The position numbers were made by a program, and so were the translations under genes. DNA of 64,000 nt from Urechis unicinctus. Lineage: Eukaryota; Annelida; Polychaeta; Xenopneusta; Urechidae. The notes under the pieces are model-generated. The model had not been told where the DNA came from and ran no database searches. It saw only the letters and a list, made by a program, of their open reading frames with translations. Positions 13,287-24,260 of this stretch are shown here, in pieces (within the stretch, counting starts at the first letter, position 1; each line of letters starts with the position of its first letter). The stretch is from NCBI GenBank assembly GCA_034190875.2, contig CM067343.1, positions 56,754,945 to 56,818,944 on the forward strand, in the 5' to 3' direction.

Positions 13287-14758
13287 AGAAAATAATCCTG
13301 AAAAGTTGACAATCTGTCATGATAGGTAAAAGAATCGATGGTTTAAGCGTGTCACAAGAAGGAATGAAGCTGGTAGGGGACGGAGTTTACGAATTGGTAT
13401 CTCGTGGACCGAGCAGTAGAAGCGATAGGAAATGATTGGTAAGATAAAGAAGGAACAAAGCGTGACCACAACTGATTAGATGGAGCTTATTGTCAGCCGT
13501 GAGCTACTGAGTGAAGGATAATGACAATGAAAAGATCATATAAAGTCACAAAGCCTGCATTGTTTCTTTCATAAATGATAATTCGGTTAATTGTTGGAAG
13601 TGATTTACATTAGTCCGCGAAATTGGTTAATCTGTTCTTTGAATACCGATCTACTTGCTAAACGCCAACGTGGGCCAGCAGTAATGGTTATATGCGTATA
13701 TCATGATGAGTAAAAGAGACTGTTCAGCCCCATATAAGGCAATCAGGGATCATTTCGTTATTACATTACTACGTTTAACACAGACGTAAGTAATGCCATC
13801 TTCTAATTTGTGCCGCAAAGTTTACATGATGGAAAATTATGTTGATTAGTTTTTAACATTATTATTTGACTGGAAATATTCATGATCTAATGTGGAAATC
13901 TGTTTTATTCAGCTATGTAGTTCCATCGATAACGGTGTCTCCCTAAAACCATGAACTACGCGAATGTTAGCTGTAAATTAAACGCGCTCAGAATTTACCT
14001 CGCTATCGATGTGTATTCTTCCGCTTTGGTTACATAATGTAGATTTCATCAAATCTTCACTCATTCAAGTTGTGGGCATCTTTGCGCACACATTACACCG
14101 ACAAGAAGGAAGGTTAATGCCCGACATCATAAATGGCGACAGCCGAAGTAAGGATCTATTTTCTGAGACCACAGCGCCGCGTAGCGACTGAAAGTCTAGA
14201 AACTTTTGGTTTCCAAGGTGCGGTTGCCAAGCAGCTTGCTAGTCAACCTCATTCCAAATAAGAGGATGAACAGTCTCTTTAATTCAGTTAATATTTGTTT
14301 TGTAGCGTGAATCCTTTTTTTGATATCTAGTGATGATATTTGTACGCTTCAATGCTACAGAATGCGAGGCCAATATGTTGGTTTGTTTATTACATACATA
14401 GTATCATTCGCTATATAAACTCCATTGACTACAAACGACGGAATTTCAAACCCTTTATTGCCGAACTCATTTGCTGTAGCTTGTTCTGGCGCCGCGTGAC
14501 TGCTATAACCATCGTTTGACGGCAGGTGGAAATTGCATATTACCATTCACTGAACGTATTTGCACTGTACGAATGCGATACTTTAACAACGTTATCCGCT
14601 TGTCTTCTAGGATTCGCTCATGATTGTGTTCCATGTCTCTTGCCTACAGATAAACGCAACTAGAAATAGACATCCAACACTTCGTGCTGATTGTGGCAAA
14701 CTAATACAATTTGATGTTATTGTCGGCAGCAAAGCAGCTCATTTGTTTGACAGACTAT

Positions 14759-14762
14759 TTAA
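14759..14762. other. Target-site duplication, left (TTAA)
   Basis: TTAA borders the element on the left and again at 18027-18030. The uninterrupted copy B has a single TTAA at 63157-63160. Because TTAA is palindromic, a TA duplication with an outer AA/TT in the repeat fits equally well. Confidence 0.8.
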
Positions 14763-14782
14763 AGGTCAACTACAAAGATTTT
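14763..14782. repeat. Left terminal inverted repeat
   Basis: AGGTCAACTACAAAGATTTT. It pairs with the right end (AGGTCAACTACAACGATTTT read on the minus strand from 18026), with one mismatch at position 14. Confidence 0.9.
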
Positions 14783-14945
14783 TTTTATTCCATTTTTCCA
14801 AAGTTCTATGTTTTAAAAGGGTATCGTGACCAAAATAAGGTGATTGCGCGCTTTTTTTCTTTACGAAAAATGATTTTTAAATGAATATTTCCCACGTCAC
14901 ATCTGACAAGATACCGCTCGGTAAAATTCGTGAATTTCCGTACAG

Positions 14946-14953
14946 TGACGTCA
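14946..14953. promoter_or_regulatory. CRE-like palindrome near left end
   Basis: TGACGTCA (in CAGTGACGTCATTC) lies about 185 bp inside the left terminus and about 100 bp before the transposase frame. The same octamer lies near the right end at 17813-17820. TGACGTCA is the classical binding site of CREB/ATF bZIP factors. That it drives the transposase is inference. Confidence 0.45.
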
Positions 14954-15041
14954 TTCAGGTTGTTTGCGAATATTCATCTCCTTCTTTAGCCTTCCCGGTT
15001 GGTTGACAGCGTTTGACTAACTCGTCTTTCTTCACGGTCTG

Positions 15042-16592
15042 GTGCGTTTCTTGGTGTGGATTATTCCTTATTGTTGTGCGTTTGGTTGTCGGAACAATGA
15101 GAAGTCAGGCGTGATTTTTTTTGTTTCTAAAAGACATATGCGCCGCATATGGGTGTCGAAAGTCAAGCGTAAACACTGGAGTCCTGTCCTTTTCGTTATA
15201 CGACAGTTCTATGTTCTGATCATTTCGAGAAAAGTGCTTATGAGACTGACCCAGAGCTGCTCAAAAGTCTAGGATTTCGTAAGAAATGGTATTGGCAGCT
15301 GAGCAGATAGATAAATCAAGTGACAGTGGTGAATCACAGACTGAGGTGTCACACTCAAGTACTGCCGACCTAGGCTAGGCGAAGAAACTTCGCCTGTCAG
15401 CGTCCGCGCTGTTTGCTACACCAGGGGCGAGTGCCTTGCCGTCTGCCGACCATGAAGCTTGCTCTCACTTGTCATTAGGGGTGCAGACAAATGTTTTGGT
15501 GAGTGTCACAAGGCAACTGCATTATTATATATGATGAAATGCATTGGCAGGGATAACTTCTGTTGTATGTATCCATGAGTCAATTTGTAAACATTTACAT
15601 CCTTAAAGGCTATGATGAATGAAATTGTAGCATACTTATTGTATTGATTCCATAGATGGCTGACAAGTCTCTACAGACACAGAGTTCTCTTTCCTGGGAT
15701 AAAGAAATATTCAAGAGGTACCCAAGTTGGACCATCTCACCAAAAGTGTCACCAGGGGCACCCAATATGAGCCCCAGGAGGAATCTGTTGGACTGGTGGA
15801 CAGCGATGATGAGATGGAAACTGACCCTGACTATGACTTCACTGACGAAGTGATGATGCTGAGATGGAAACTGATGATGACATGGCGTTTGAAGAACTGT
15901 TAGGTAAATATTGTTCTGTTTGTAGTGTAATCACAGGGTTTTATTTGATGGAAGAAAAATTTAGCTCACAGAATGCTTATGTACAGTGGTGTTGATCTGG
16001 AGGATGGCCCTAGTCAGAATCAAAGATACTGGGAGAGTTTTGCTTGTTTTGAACAAATCGGCGTGAATGGACACCGTAAGATGTGGGATTGCCAACTTTT
16101 TACAGGAGCTATGCCCGCAGGGAATTTGTTTATGGCTTCAGGGATTTTTGTTATTGGCAGTAGTGCTATTAGAACACTGAACTGTTCAGGTATGGGAAAA
16201 TCCCAAGCCTGTCAAAGTACCAATTTCTTTTGGTGTGAACATGCATTAATCTAAAATGAAACACATGTTATTTTGACATTTATTACCAAAACCTGAATAA
16301 GTTTCATTTGCACAAACATTGTTACCCAATTAAAAATTGGCATATAATATAACTAACTTATTATATGACTACCATAAAATATGAATATCATTGATTTGCT
16401 TCAGACTATGTACATCAGGTGCTTCATCTAAGGCAAAAATACCCAAGCTACCGACTTGCTGAGGTCCTTGCAGATGACAGGACTGTCCCACCACCTATAG
16501 CCTCCCAGTACGAGAAACCTGAAAAGGATCTTCTCGTAGGTGCTCACAGGTGTCGATTCAACCTGATCAAGAAATCTTCCGCTCCATTGTAG
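15042..16592 (+). pseudogene. THAP-domain transposase relic (Kolobok-like)
   Basis: The first exon encodes an N-terminal THAP zinc finger: CCAFGCRN near the start, a W-S-K-V-K-R-K-H-W-SP block, then, after a one-base frame change near 15190, CSDHFEKSAYETDPELL, which carries the final Cys and His. A GTGAGT donor follows near 15498. A second exon (from the AG at 15654) encodes an acidic linker, DSDDEMETDPDYDFTDE, in a shifted frame. An exon from about 15973 reads GHRKMWDCQLFTGAMPAGN, matching the GHSRVW.SQP...PAGN core that precedes the catalytic region in THAP transposases. A last exon (16405-16592) ends YEKPEKDLLVGAHRCRF plus a stop at 16590. An in-frame TAG, at least three frameshifts and loss of most of the DDE core make this a pseudogene. 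Assigning the last exon to the same gene is tentative. Confidence 0.75.
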
Positions 16593-17714
16593 ATAATCTG
16601 TATATTTGCCGCCCAGGTCAGGGAAGGATTTTCTAACAGCTGTTACCACACAGGCTGCCAGCACTTTCCTGTTTCTTTTGCCCAGTCTGTGCCATATCCA
16701 GAGTGTAAACTGGCGGTAAGCTAGATACCTGAATAATCTGAAGCACTATGTCAATTAGTTGTCTATGGTTTTAAAATAAGTTGTATAGTTAAAAAAACAA
16801 TTGTCATTTGTCAACCATTCCCTCACTTCATAATTTTATTGTAAGCTCTACCTCTGGATTTCATGTAACTGGCATTATTTATTCTTGGCGATGTAAAATA
16901 TATTGTAGTTCATCAATATGAACACTGAATATTTTACACAGCGGGATTGATGTTCCCTTAGCAATAAATATGATTGTTCAACCTCAAACCATCCTTTTTG
17001 GTAGCAATAATGGCTAACTTACTCATTGTAGAGACCTCATCTCCAACAGGTCTGTCCATTTGAATAGATTCAAATTTGGACACTTCCAGCACATTTTTAT
17101 TCATGCAGCTAGCCAGGAATCTGGGATGCTTGGTGATGCATGTCCATTCCTCCGTTAGAGCCATCACTCTCTCCAAACTTCTGTGGCTGTGTCCAATGGG
17201 ATGCAGTAGTGACATCTACACCTAAGTTAGAGAAATAATTAAAGAGTCATTGTAAATTTTTATATTTGTGGTACAATGAATGAATATAAAAGGAAAATAC
17301 TTTATAAACTGCATGCAAACATCTGTCCACAATATTCAATGTGCTCAGGGTACAATGACAAAGCTACATTCACTAGCCAAGTACTATTTGTTGTAGTAGT
17401 TAGGTCTGTCAACATACCATCCTCAACTTACAGAATGTGTAAATTTATTGGGTAAATGAAACTAACGATTATTTTTTACCAGTTAATATAGTTCAATAAA
17501 GCTTGGGAAGGGTATTCTAAAACTTCCCATTCATCGAAATCTTTTGTTGATTCTTCATCCGAAGCGGACCCTTGAGTTAGACTCCCTGTGTCATTTCGTA
17601 GTGTGACTTGGATTTTTCAACTCCCGTCCGTATTGGCTCAAATAAATAGTCATAGACATGATTTGCCCCAATGTTATGCTATGGGGACTCGTAAACTTTA
17701 TCAAAAGACGACAT
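16578..17714 (-). pseudogene. P2X7 ballast-domain-like protein relic, three exons
   Basis: Exon 1 (from ATG at 17714) encodes VYDYLFEP and, in a shifted frame, an acidic SASDEESTKDFDEWE stretch. Exon 2 (17215-17023, AG acceptor and GTAAGT donor) encodes CHYCIPLDTATE, then WTCITKHPRFLASCMNKNVL. Exon 3 (from 16728) encodes YLAYRQFTLWIWHRLG, then VLAACVVTAVRKSFP and GGKYTDY. The order C-x2-C, C-IT-HPxF-xx-C, AYR, C-x7-RKxFP-xxxGxY matches the zinc-binding intracellular C-terminal domain of vertebrate P2X7 receptors and its free-standing invertebrate relatives. There is no transmembrane segment or P2X channel domain. Damage includes a stop in exon 1, a frameshift in exon 2, and loss of the Cys pair after the first C-x2-C. 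Its position inside the terminal repeats suggests it is an accessory gene of the transposon. Its function is unknown. Confidence 0.75.
17563..17583. repeat. 21-nt block shared with copy A right flank
   Basis: A 21-nt block starting AGCGGACCC and ending TTAGACT is identical at 17563-17583 (inside the ballast-like gene) and 18484-18504 (outside the transposon). Copy B lacks it at the matching place near 63640. Confidence 0.85.
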
Positions 17715-17812
17715 GGCTTGTCAAAACGGTGTAATTTTAAAATCCAAACAATCGTTTTTCACTTCGCTCGCTCGCTCGCAGTAAAATTCTCTTGGAGGCA
17801 GCGCAGCAGGAA

Positions 17813-17820
17813 TGACGTCA
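17813..17820. promoter_or_regulatory. CRE-like palindrome near right end
   Basis: TGACGTCA about 207 bp inside the right terminus and about 100 bp upstream of the minus-strand ATG at 17714. It mirrors the site at 14946-14953, so each of the two inward-facing genes has one such octamer in front of it. Confidence 0.45.
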
Positions 17821-18006
17821 CGCAACGTGCACCTAGCGGCCAACTGAGGCAAAATGGCATCGAGAAGATGGCTTCGTATTTTCTTCCGAATGAAACTTTA
17901 TCGGTGGATTTTTAGTACTTATGCATGCCGTTGCAATGAATTGTGGGTCCCCGTTGGTTTATGAGTTATTAATCTTTAATTTGAAACACATTATAAAGAA
18001 ATGATG

Positions 18007-18026
18007 AAAATCGTTGTAGTTGACCT
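18007..18026. repeat. Right terminal inverted repeat
   Basis: Reads AAAATCGTTGTAGTTGACCT on the plus strand, the inverse of the left end. TTAA (18027-18030) follows directly. Confidence 0.9.
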
Positions 18027-18284
18027 TTAACTGTTGGATAGTAGTGACCTCTATCTGTTGTTACCCGCCACAATACGGGTCTTGTTTATCGGCGCCACCT
18101 GGCTCTAATTGTTTGTTATATGTGTAGCAATTAAAAACCCCTTCCAGTGATGGCGAAGCACGATGATTTGACTTTTTTTAATCGTGCCCTCATCATGGCA
18201 GAAGGAGGACCTCTAACATTAACTACTGTTTTGATTATCTAATAAAAGCGTCATCTATCACGGAATAGGAAACAATTCGACACG

Positions 18285-18285
<1 letters not shown>

Positions 18286-18371
<86 letters not shown>

Positions 18372-18392
18372 AGTGTGTGCGTGTGTGTGTGT
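18286..18392. repeat. GT microsatellite in copy A
   Basis: About 107 bp of (GT)n with a few interruptions at its right edge. The matching array in copy B (63406-63542) is about 30 bp longer, the main length difference between the copies apart from the transposon. Confidence 0.97.
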
Positions 18393-18642
18393 ACGTTTAT
18401 GTATGTCAGTTACAGGTATCACAAAATGCACGGTTTTAAACAATACGACGCGTTCGACTTGCAAACAAGACTTAAGTAACTTTAGCGGACCCTTGAGTTA
18501 GACTTTAGTTATCGGCTCCGTTGAGCAAATTGTACATTTTTGCTATGCAGTGACCTGTATATTCAGAGCAATATCAGTATGGCACGAATAAGTACATAAT
18601 TAATTACCTGTTATTAGTTAAAGCCCCATGTGGGTCCGGGGG

Positions 18643-18650
18643 TATATAAG
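18643..18650 (+). promoter_or_regulatory. TATA-box-like site in the duplicated block
   Basis: TATATAAG sits between two GC-richer flanks (GGGTCCGGGGG before, ACCCGCTG after), unusual in this AT-rich setting and typical of a TATA core promoter. It is conserved in copy B at 63783-63790. The region about 30 bases downstream (CTGCATTTCGTTAGAG) would be the start-site zone. No gene can be read downstream, so this may be the promoter of an unrecognised element or noncoding transcript. Confidence 0.35.
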
Positions 18651-18885
18651 ACCCGCTGTATCCTCCTGCATTTCGTTAGAGTTTGCATTGTGTTGCATCT
18701 CGTGTCATTGGATGTCATCTAGAAGAGTGTGGGAATATCCTAGTCCACTAAATTTTTATATATTTTCCCGTTTCGTGTTTATTTTCATCGACGTGGGTTT
18801 CCCATTTGTTTCATTTAACTCAAAATGTGGCTGCTCAATCAGGTTAATCTTTTATATTTGCTCTTCTTTTGTAGGCACGATATAA

Positions 18886-20630
18886 CACATAAGTGCAGAT
18901 GTACTGTTCACTGCTACACTTAGTTACCTACTCAAAACTTCAACTGATATGCTGCTTATTGCCAAAACATCAAGGAAAACCTTTTGTTAGATATTTGACT
19001 TAACCATTATTAACTCTACAAACAACAATATTAGATAAGTTGCGTACATTTTGCAAAGGTGAAAATATTTTTATAATTTGTCGTACACATAATCGCGAGG
19101 TATTATACAATATTTCACTATTAATCTCATTTTATATATTTGCATAGGATAGGGGATTCCATGAACCTCTCCTCTTACTTACAGCAATAGCTTCATCCAG
19201 GGATTGCATATTACCGATGACGGCGACAGAACCTATTATATTTTGTACACATTACCAAATGCAATTAACCTAAATGCAGCGATCAGCATTGTGTTAATGT
19301 GGGATGTTACACAAACAAGAAAAAATACAACTGCATCTAGTAGTAGAGTTATATTCAATGACCTGACATTGCCTGCGATTAAACACACAAATATCTAAGA
19401 GCATCCGCAGCACTATTTGTCAATCGTGTGGAAGTTTATCCTAAAGCTCTGTTGCGTGACCGTACCCATGATTCTTTTTCCAAAGTTAATAGCTATCCAA
19501 ACATCAACCACCGCAGACTTCCCAAATACCACATTTTATCAAAAATATCGTGTTTCAATACAGCAATTTGAATATTTTTATGCAACGAGAGAGGCCAAAA
19601 AATCGGGTTTATACCGTACTGGCATATGTTGCTTAGCTACAGTCATCATACTTTAGCAATAGTTTGGGCGCCATATAAATCAAGGATGGAGATGGGTTGT
19701 GAGTGTGCAATTTGTAGTTCTAACTAAAGAGTTATGCCGTTGAGCTTTCGGCAACATATATCGTTTCTCGACCATCACGATTATTCTCGGTGTGTAGCAA
19801 ATCATGAAACGTTGGATATATTTGTACATATAATGAAGAGATTTCGTATAGGTTACCTTCTGTCTGTATAATCAAAAAGGCGATTTTCGGTGGATACATG
19901 CTTACCAGAGGCAAAAACAGCGTAAGTCGTTCAATGGAGTATGGCTCTTTCGGGCAGTGTGTATTGATGTCTTCTGGGCAGGCTGCATTATCAGCTTGCA
20001 TATGTTTGATCAAATGGCGAGCGAAATTATCGTTTGAATCTGCGCTCGCAGTTTGTAATATAGGTTAGGCTAATCAAAATGACTACCATTCGTTACTGAA
20101 TAAACAAACATTAACAGGAAGATTTCGCATCAACCCTTGACGTATATTTATTTGAACAATGCAAAAAAGGATGATATCCCGTCCTACAAAACATTTGTTG
20201 ACACACTGCCGATCCTTAGGTTTCGCAAATAATGTCGATAAATCCCTTTTATTCTTTAAGGAGCTAACGCGATTGATTTCTTTTACGTCTATGACTTGAA
20301 AACGCTAAGTAAGTCTGCTTTCAGATGGTTCTTTCAAAGAGGCAACTTGATTGTTTGCAGGATTTATTGGTTACTCTCGGTTAGTTTCCAGTTTTCTTGT
20401 TCGTCCAGAAATATAATGGATACTATGTTCTGGTGTGAGAGTGTATCCTCTTTGTGGGCTACTATTGTGTCGATATGTGTGCTAACTAATCAAATCTAAT
20501 TGACAATACCTACGTATGGATGAACAGGTAATGGATTTTTATGAGGCCATTCACTGCCAGTATACGCGGCTGAGTTAATTAGTTGTCAAGTCAATATTTG
20601 TAGTGTCAATACATTCAGGTTACTGATTAG
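18886..20630. other. Noncoding, no gene seen
   Basis: Open frames up to 93 codons occur but resemble no family, and none has supporting splice or domain signals. Confidence 0.5.
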
Positions 20631-20635
20631 CGCAA

Positions 20636-20945
20636 AGCCGGTTCCAGTGGCGTAATGGTAAACAGGTTGTGAGTTCGATACCAAGGTGTAAAAACCTGAC
20701 TGGCTCCTCGTGACTCGGATGATCAAGTTAAATGGCGGTTCAATCTGACCCGGTAGCTCAATAGTACCATGCTGTAGCTTCGTCCCAGCGGCATGAATTT
20801 CGCAGCCCGGTCTGGGCAACGGATTTGTGCCAAGTGGGCGCTGGCACAGGAAGAACTGTCCAAGCATCATAAACATCCTCATCAATCACCGTCGCGATAT
20901 TAGCTCGTTGTTGAACATGTCGTTAAACCCCAATATCACCATTAC
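20636..20945 (+). mobile_element. tRNA-derived SINE
   Basis: The head has RNA polymerase III promoter boxes: an A-box-like TGGCGTAATGGT at about 20648 and a B-box-like GTGAGTTCGATACC about 25 bases later. The body contains AACCTGACTGGCTCCTCGTGACT and ends with TGTTGAACATGTCGTTAAACCCC. The same head-body-tail order is found inverted at 45425-45690, and the body and tail recur at 55810-56095. The tail motif is of a type I associate with molluscan SINEs. SINEs encode no protein and rely on a partner LINE for copying. Confidence 0.75.
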
Positions 20946-21294
20946 CGTTACGGATTAGCGCAGACCTTCAGCATCAATGATATTTCGTAATTAATGTAAC
21001 AAATGACAATGTATTTATGTAAACATTTAGTACAGGAAAAGCAATGGGATACATCAGCTTCTTATCTATTTAGACAACAAACTTACAAACAGTAAATACT
21101 TCGTTATAGGCAACAAACTGCTTGATGGCGCATTCTATAAACGTAAAGCAACTGTCGGTACCTATGCCGATAATACAATGTTAAGATTAAGATAAACCAG
21201 TGGTGAACCAGGATCTGAATATGTGAACACTAGACCTAACAAATTCTTATGGCGTTCTATATGGTATGCACTAGAACAACATTGGCTTTATGGC
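20946..21294. other. Noncoding, no gene seen
   Basis: Unique-looking AT-rich sequence between the SINE and an AT array. Confidence 0.5.
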
Positions 21295-21551
21295 GGAGAT
21301 ATATATATGTACATATATGTATATATATGTACATAGATATATATATGTACATAGAGATAGATATATATATAGGTATATAAATATATAGAGTTATTATATA
21401 GATATAGAGATATATATACACGTTATTATATATATAGAGAGGGATATATATTATATATAAGAATATATATATATATATATACATATAATAGAGACGTGTT
21501 ACTATATAGGGATAGATAGATAGAAATATTTAGATATAGAGACAGATATAT

Positions 21552-21593
<42 letters not shown>

Positions 21594-21630
21594 TTATATA
21601 GATATATATATATAGATTCTTATATATATA

Positions 21631-21701
<71 letters not shown>

Positions 21702-21705
21702 TCAT
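21295..21705. repeat. AT/TATC microsatellite cluster
   Basis: (AT)n mixed with GATA and TCTA units over about 410 bp. Long Tyr-Ile frames on the minus strand are artefacts of the array. Confidence 0.95.
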
Positions 21706-23868
21706 ATTTCATGTGTCTATTTTTAAATGTCGAGCAAAACCAAAACGTAATTGGAATAATGTGTGCTGGAAGTCAAGAAGCCGTTAATGAAAGCTGATGC
21801 AGTAGCAAACGCAGGCTTAGTTGGGGGTACACGGAAGAGCAAACGAGATGCTAATCATTTTCAATAAAGACGATAAGCATGGTTAGAAAGTGTATCACGT
21901 TTTACAAAGAGTATGAACGAGTGTTCAACAACTCTTCATGTGGCATCCTATATATATGGAAATATTTGTTTAAGAAATGAATGAGAAGAACCCACGGGAC
22001 GAGAACGGTCATGAAATAGAAGCACGGGTGTACTCATTTGAATGCGTAATGTGCATTAGTCTATTCAAGAAGGAATCAGAAATGATAGCATTCCTTTAGC
22101 GAATATAGATCACAGGGATACATTAAACTGTTCGAAGGTTGTTAAACGTTATTAGGAGTGAGTTGTCCAGAAAAGACGAATAGAAAGACCAAATACATTT
22201 TTTGGTGGCACTTGATACGTGCGCACATTTAGAGGGAAGTTCATTCGTAAACATTATATAGTCAAATGAGTGTTGATAGGGCGCTTAGATACTGTAACAC
22301 CATCATTGAAAAATACCTGTAACCCAAATGATTTATATATTCACTGCACCAGTCTCATGGCGCAGTGTTGCATGCTACATGCATAATTGAGCTGTATAAA
22401 CATTAAACCCACACAGCAACCATAACGCTAAATGATCGAGAAGGTTACCCTGCATAGTTGACCGATTAATCGTCCTTCTGGTAATTCGGGTCACTGAAAG
22501 TTGACACGAAACTGAGAATTAAATGACCGGAATCACGATATGTAGCATTTCAGTGTTATCTACTGGCTATGCAAAGTGGTGTTTAATGGCGATTGAACAG
22601 CAGCTACGCAAATTCATATTTAATGGTAAAATGGTAAGCTAGCCTGAATTTAACCTCTATATTGATAACACTTGTTAAAATGTTTCTGAAAAAATATTAT
22701 TTTACGAGCGTACCTTATCTATCTATTAAGAGCGACATTGAACAAAATCCGTGTGTTATGTAATAATGACCGTGAACGAAAAATAATTGTTTAGATATGT
22801 GTCAAAATATGACGAAGTTATTCGGGGTGCTTTTTTATTCAGGTTGCAGCAGCTGTAGGAATCTTGAGCTTGGCTAACCAGACATAACGACATAACCTTT
22901 AAAATGTCATAATTTGTCTTACTATTGTCAGATGTGCTACGAGTGATATAACAGACCCTGCTAGTATACAATACTTGGTTTGCGCAGTACAAATCTTATG
23001 GTCAGAGAATCTTTGACTTTTTGCCATCGGTGCGTATTGGCAATACAAGACAATTTTGACTGTTCATTCCCAATGTGTTACTGGTTTGGAACACAATGTG
23101 GCTCATCAGCCGTGGCTACTAATGCAAATGGTGCAACCTCTATCATGTCTTGTGAGACTCATAAAGCAATTACAAAAAGGGTAAGGCAAATTACTCGATT
23201 GTCCACCCTATTGGAGGGCCGCAGGCAATAACTGATCGACTATTGCTCATGCCCATGGTATTTGCTCTTTAAAGCCAATTTCTCTGCTAAAAGAGTCCCT
23301 TCAAATACACCTTCCATCTGTTCTCCATAGGCATGGACGAAATGGGGCCTTGATCCTTCCTCATGAATAAGTTCTTAGCAAATAGTGCTTAAGCTGCAGC
23401 CTAATGATATGGCCCCTAAGGAAATAAACTTAAATGACAAATCGCGCGCTAATTGGTCGATGTTGATACTCCTCCATCACGAGTGGCTTAGAGACATTCC
23501 CAGGGCGACGATTAAAACAGTTTGGCATTGATGAAAGATGAAAATGACAAAATGCGATTGTCGAGTCAATGACACACTAAATCAATTGATTTTTCCACAT
23601 TTTGTAACAAAAAGAAAAAACACGAACTAAAAATATGAATTTAGTAATGAGAAGGAGTTTTTAATCAAAGCTAAAACAATTAAAGTTCACAGAGATATTG
23701 CGCTTATCACAATTGAGGCTTTCATAAACATAATGAGAGCTATAAGAGCAGCTCAATTTGAAAAAGCTTAAATGAAATGTTATATCAACTAAAAGAGGAC
23801 AGCTCTCAGAAGGATTCAAATTGATTTTCTTTTATTCATACTGAAATGTGCGCCTTTATAAAGAATTC
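21706..23868. other. Noncoding, no gene seen
   Basis: About 2.2 kb with no recognised gene. A frame at 22980-23231 (83 codons, Cys-rich) matches nothing I know and has no supporting context. Confidence 0.5.
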
Positions 23869-23918
23869 AGTCATATATATATGTATATATATTTATATAT
23901 GTATAAATATATACATAT

Positions 23919-23987
<69 letters not shown>

Positions 23988-24165
23988 CTTTTTCAGCAAT
24001 AAATGGGTATCTTTTGTCATATATGAAAGTAGATACACATTCACATCATATATATGAATATATTAAGCATATATGTAACTTAACGTAGAGTTAAATATAC
24101 ATAAATATGTATTTTACTTACATAAATAGTTAAATGTATATGTATATATATAGGATCATGTGCAC

Positions 24166-24260
<95 letters not shown>

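Larger units (their letters stand above)
14763..18026. mobile_element. Kolobok-like DNA transposon with two convergent genes
   Basis: A complete 3264-bp insertion defined by comparison with the empty site in copy B. The ends are 13-bp perfect inverted repeats (AGGTCAACTACAA), extending to about 20 bp with one mismatch, flanked by TTAA. As I recall the families, a TTAA duplication with a THAP-domain transposase characterises the Kolobok superfamily; piggyBac shares TTAA but not THAP. The plus strand carries a decayed THAP transposase (15042-16592). The minus strand carries a decayed P2X7-ballast-like gene (17714-16578). The genes begin near opposite ends and meet tail to tail. Frameshifts and a missing catalytic core show that this copy cannot move by itself. 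Confidence 0.8.
13287..18885. repeat. Long duplication, copy A (interrupted)
   Basis: Bases 13287-14762 match 61685-63160, and 18027-18885 match 63157-64000, with only scattered substitutions and small indels. Between the two halves lies the 3264-bp transposon at 14763-18026, absent from copy B. The block is noncoding except for short frames conserved only because the copies are young. It includes a GT array and a TATA-like site. It may be a segmental duplication, an unrecognised mobile element, or the second haplotype wrongly placed in the scaffold. Confidence 0.9.

Noticed and set aside
14763-18026. Assignment of the first transposon to piggyBac because of TTAA
   Set aside because: The transposase relic has a THAP finger and a GHRKMW..PAGN block; I see no piggyBac transposase motifs.
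13287-18885. The duplicated block as an LTR retrotransposon
   Set aside because: Despite the TATA-like site, no pol, gag, primer-binding site or polypurine tract was seen in either copy within the window.
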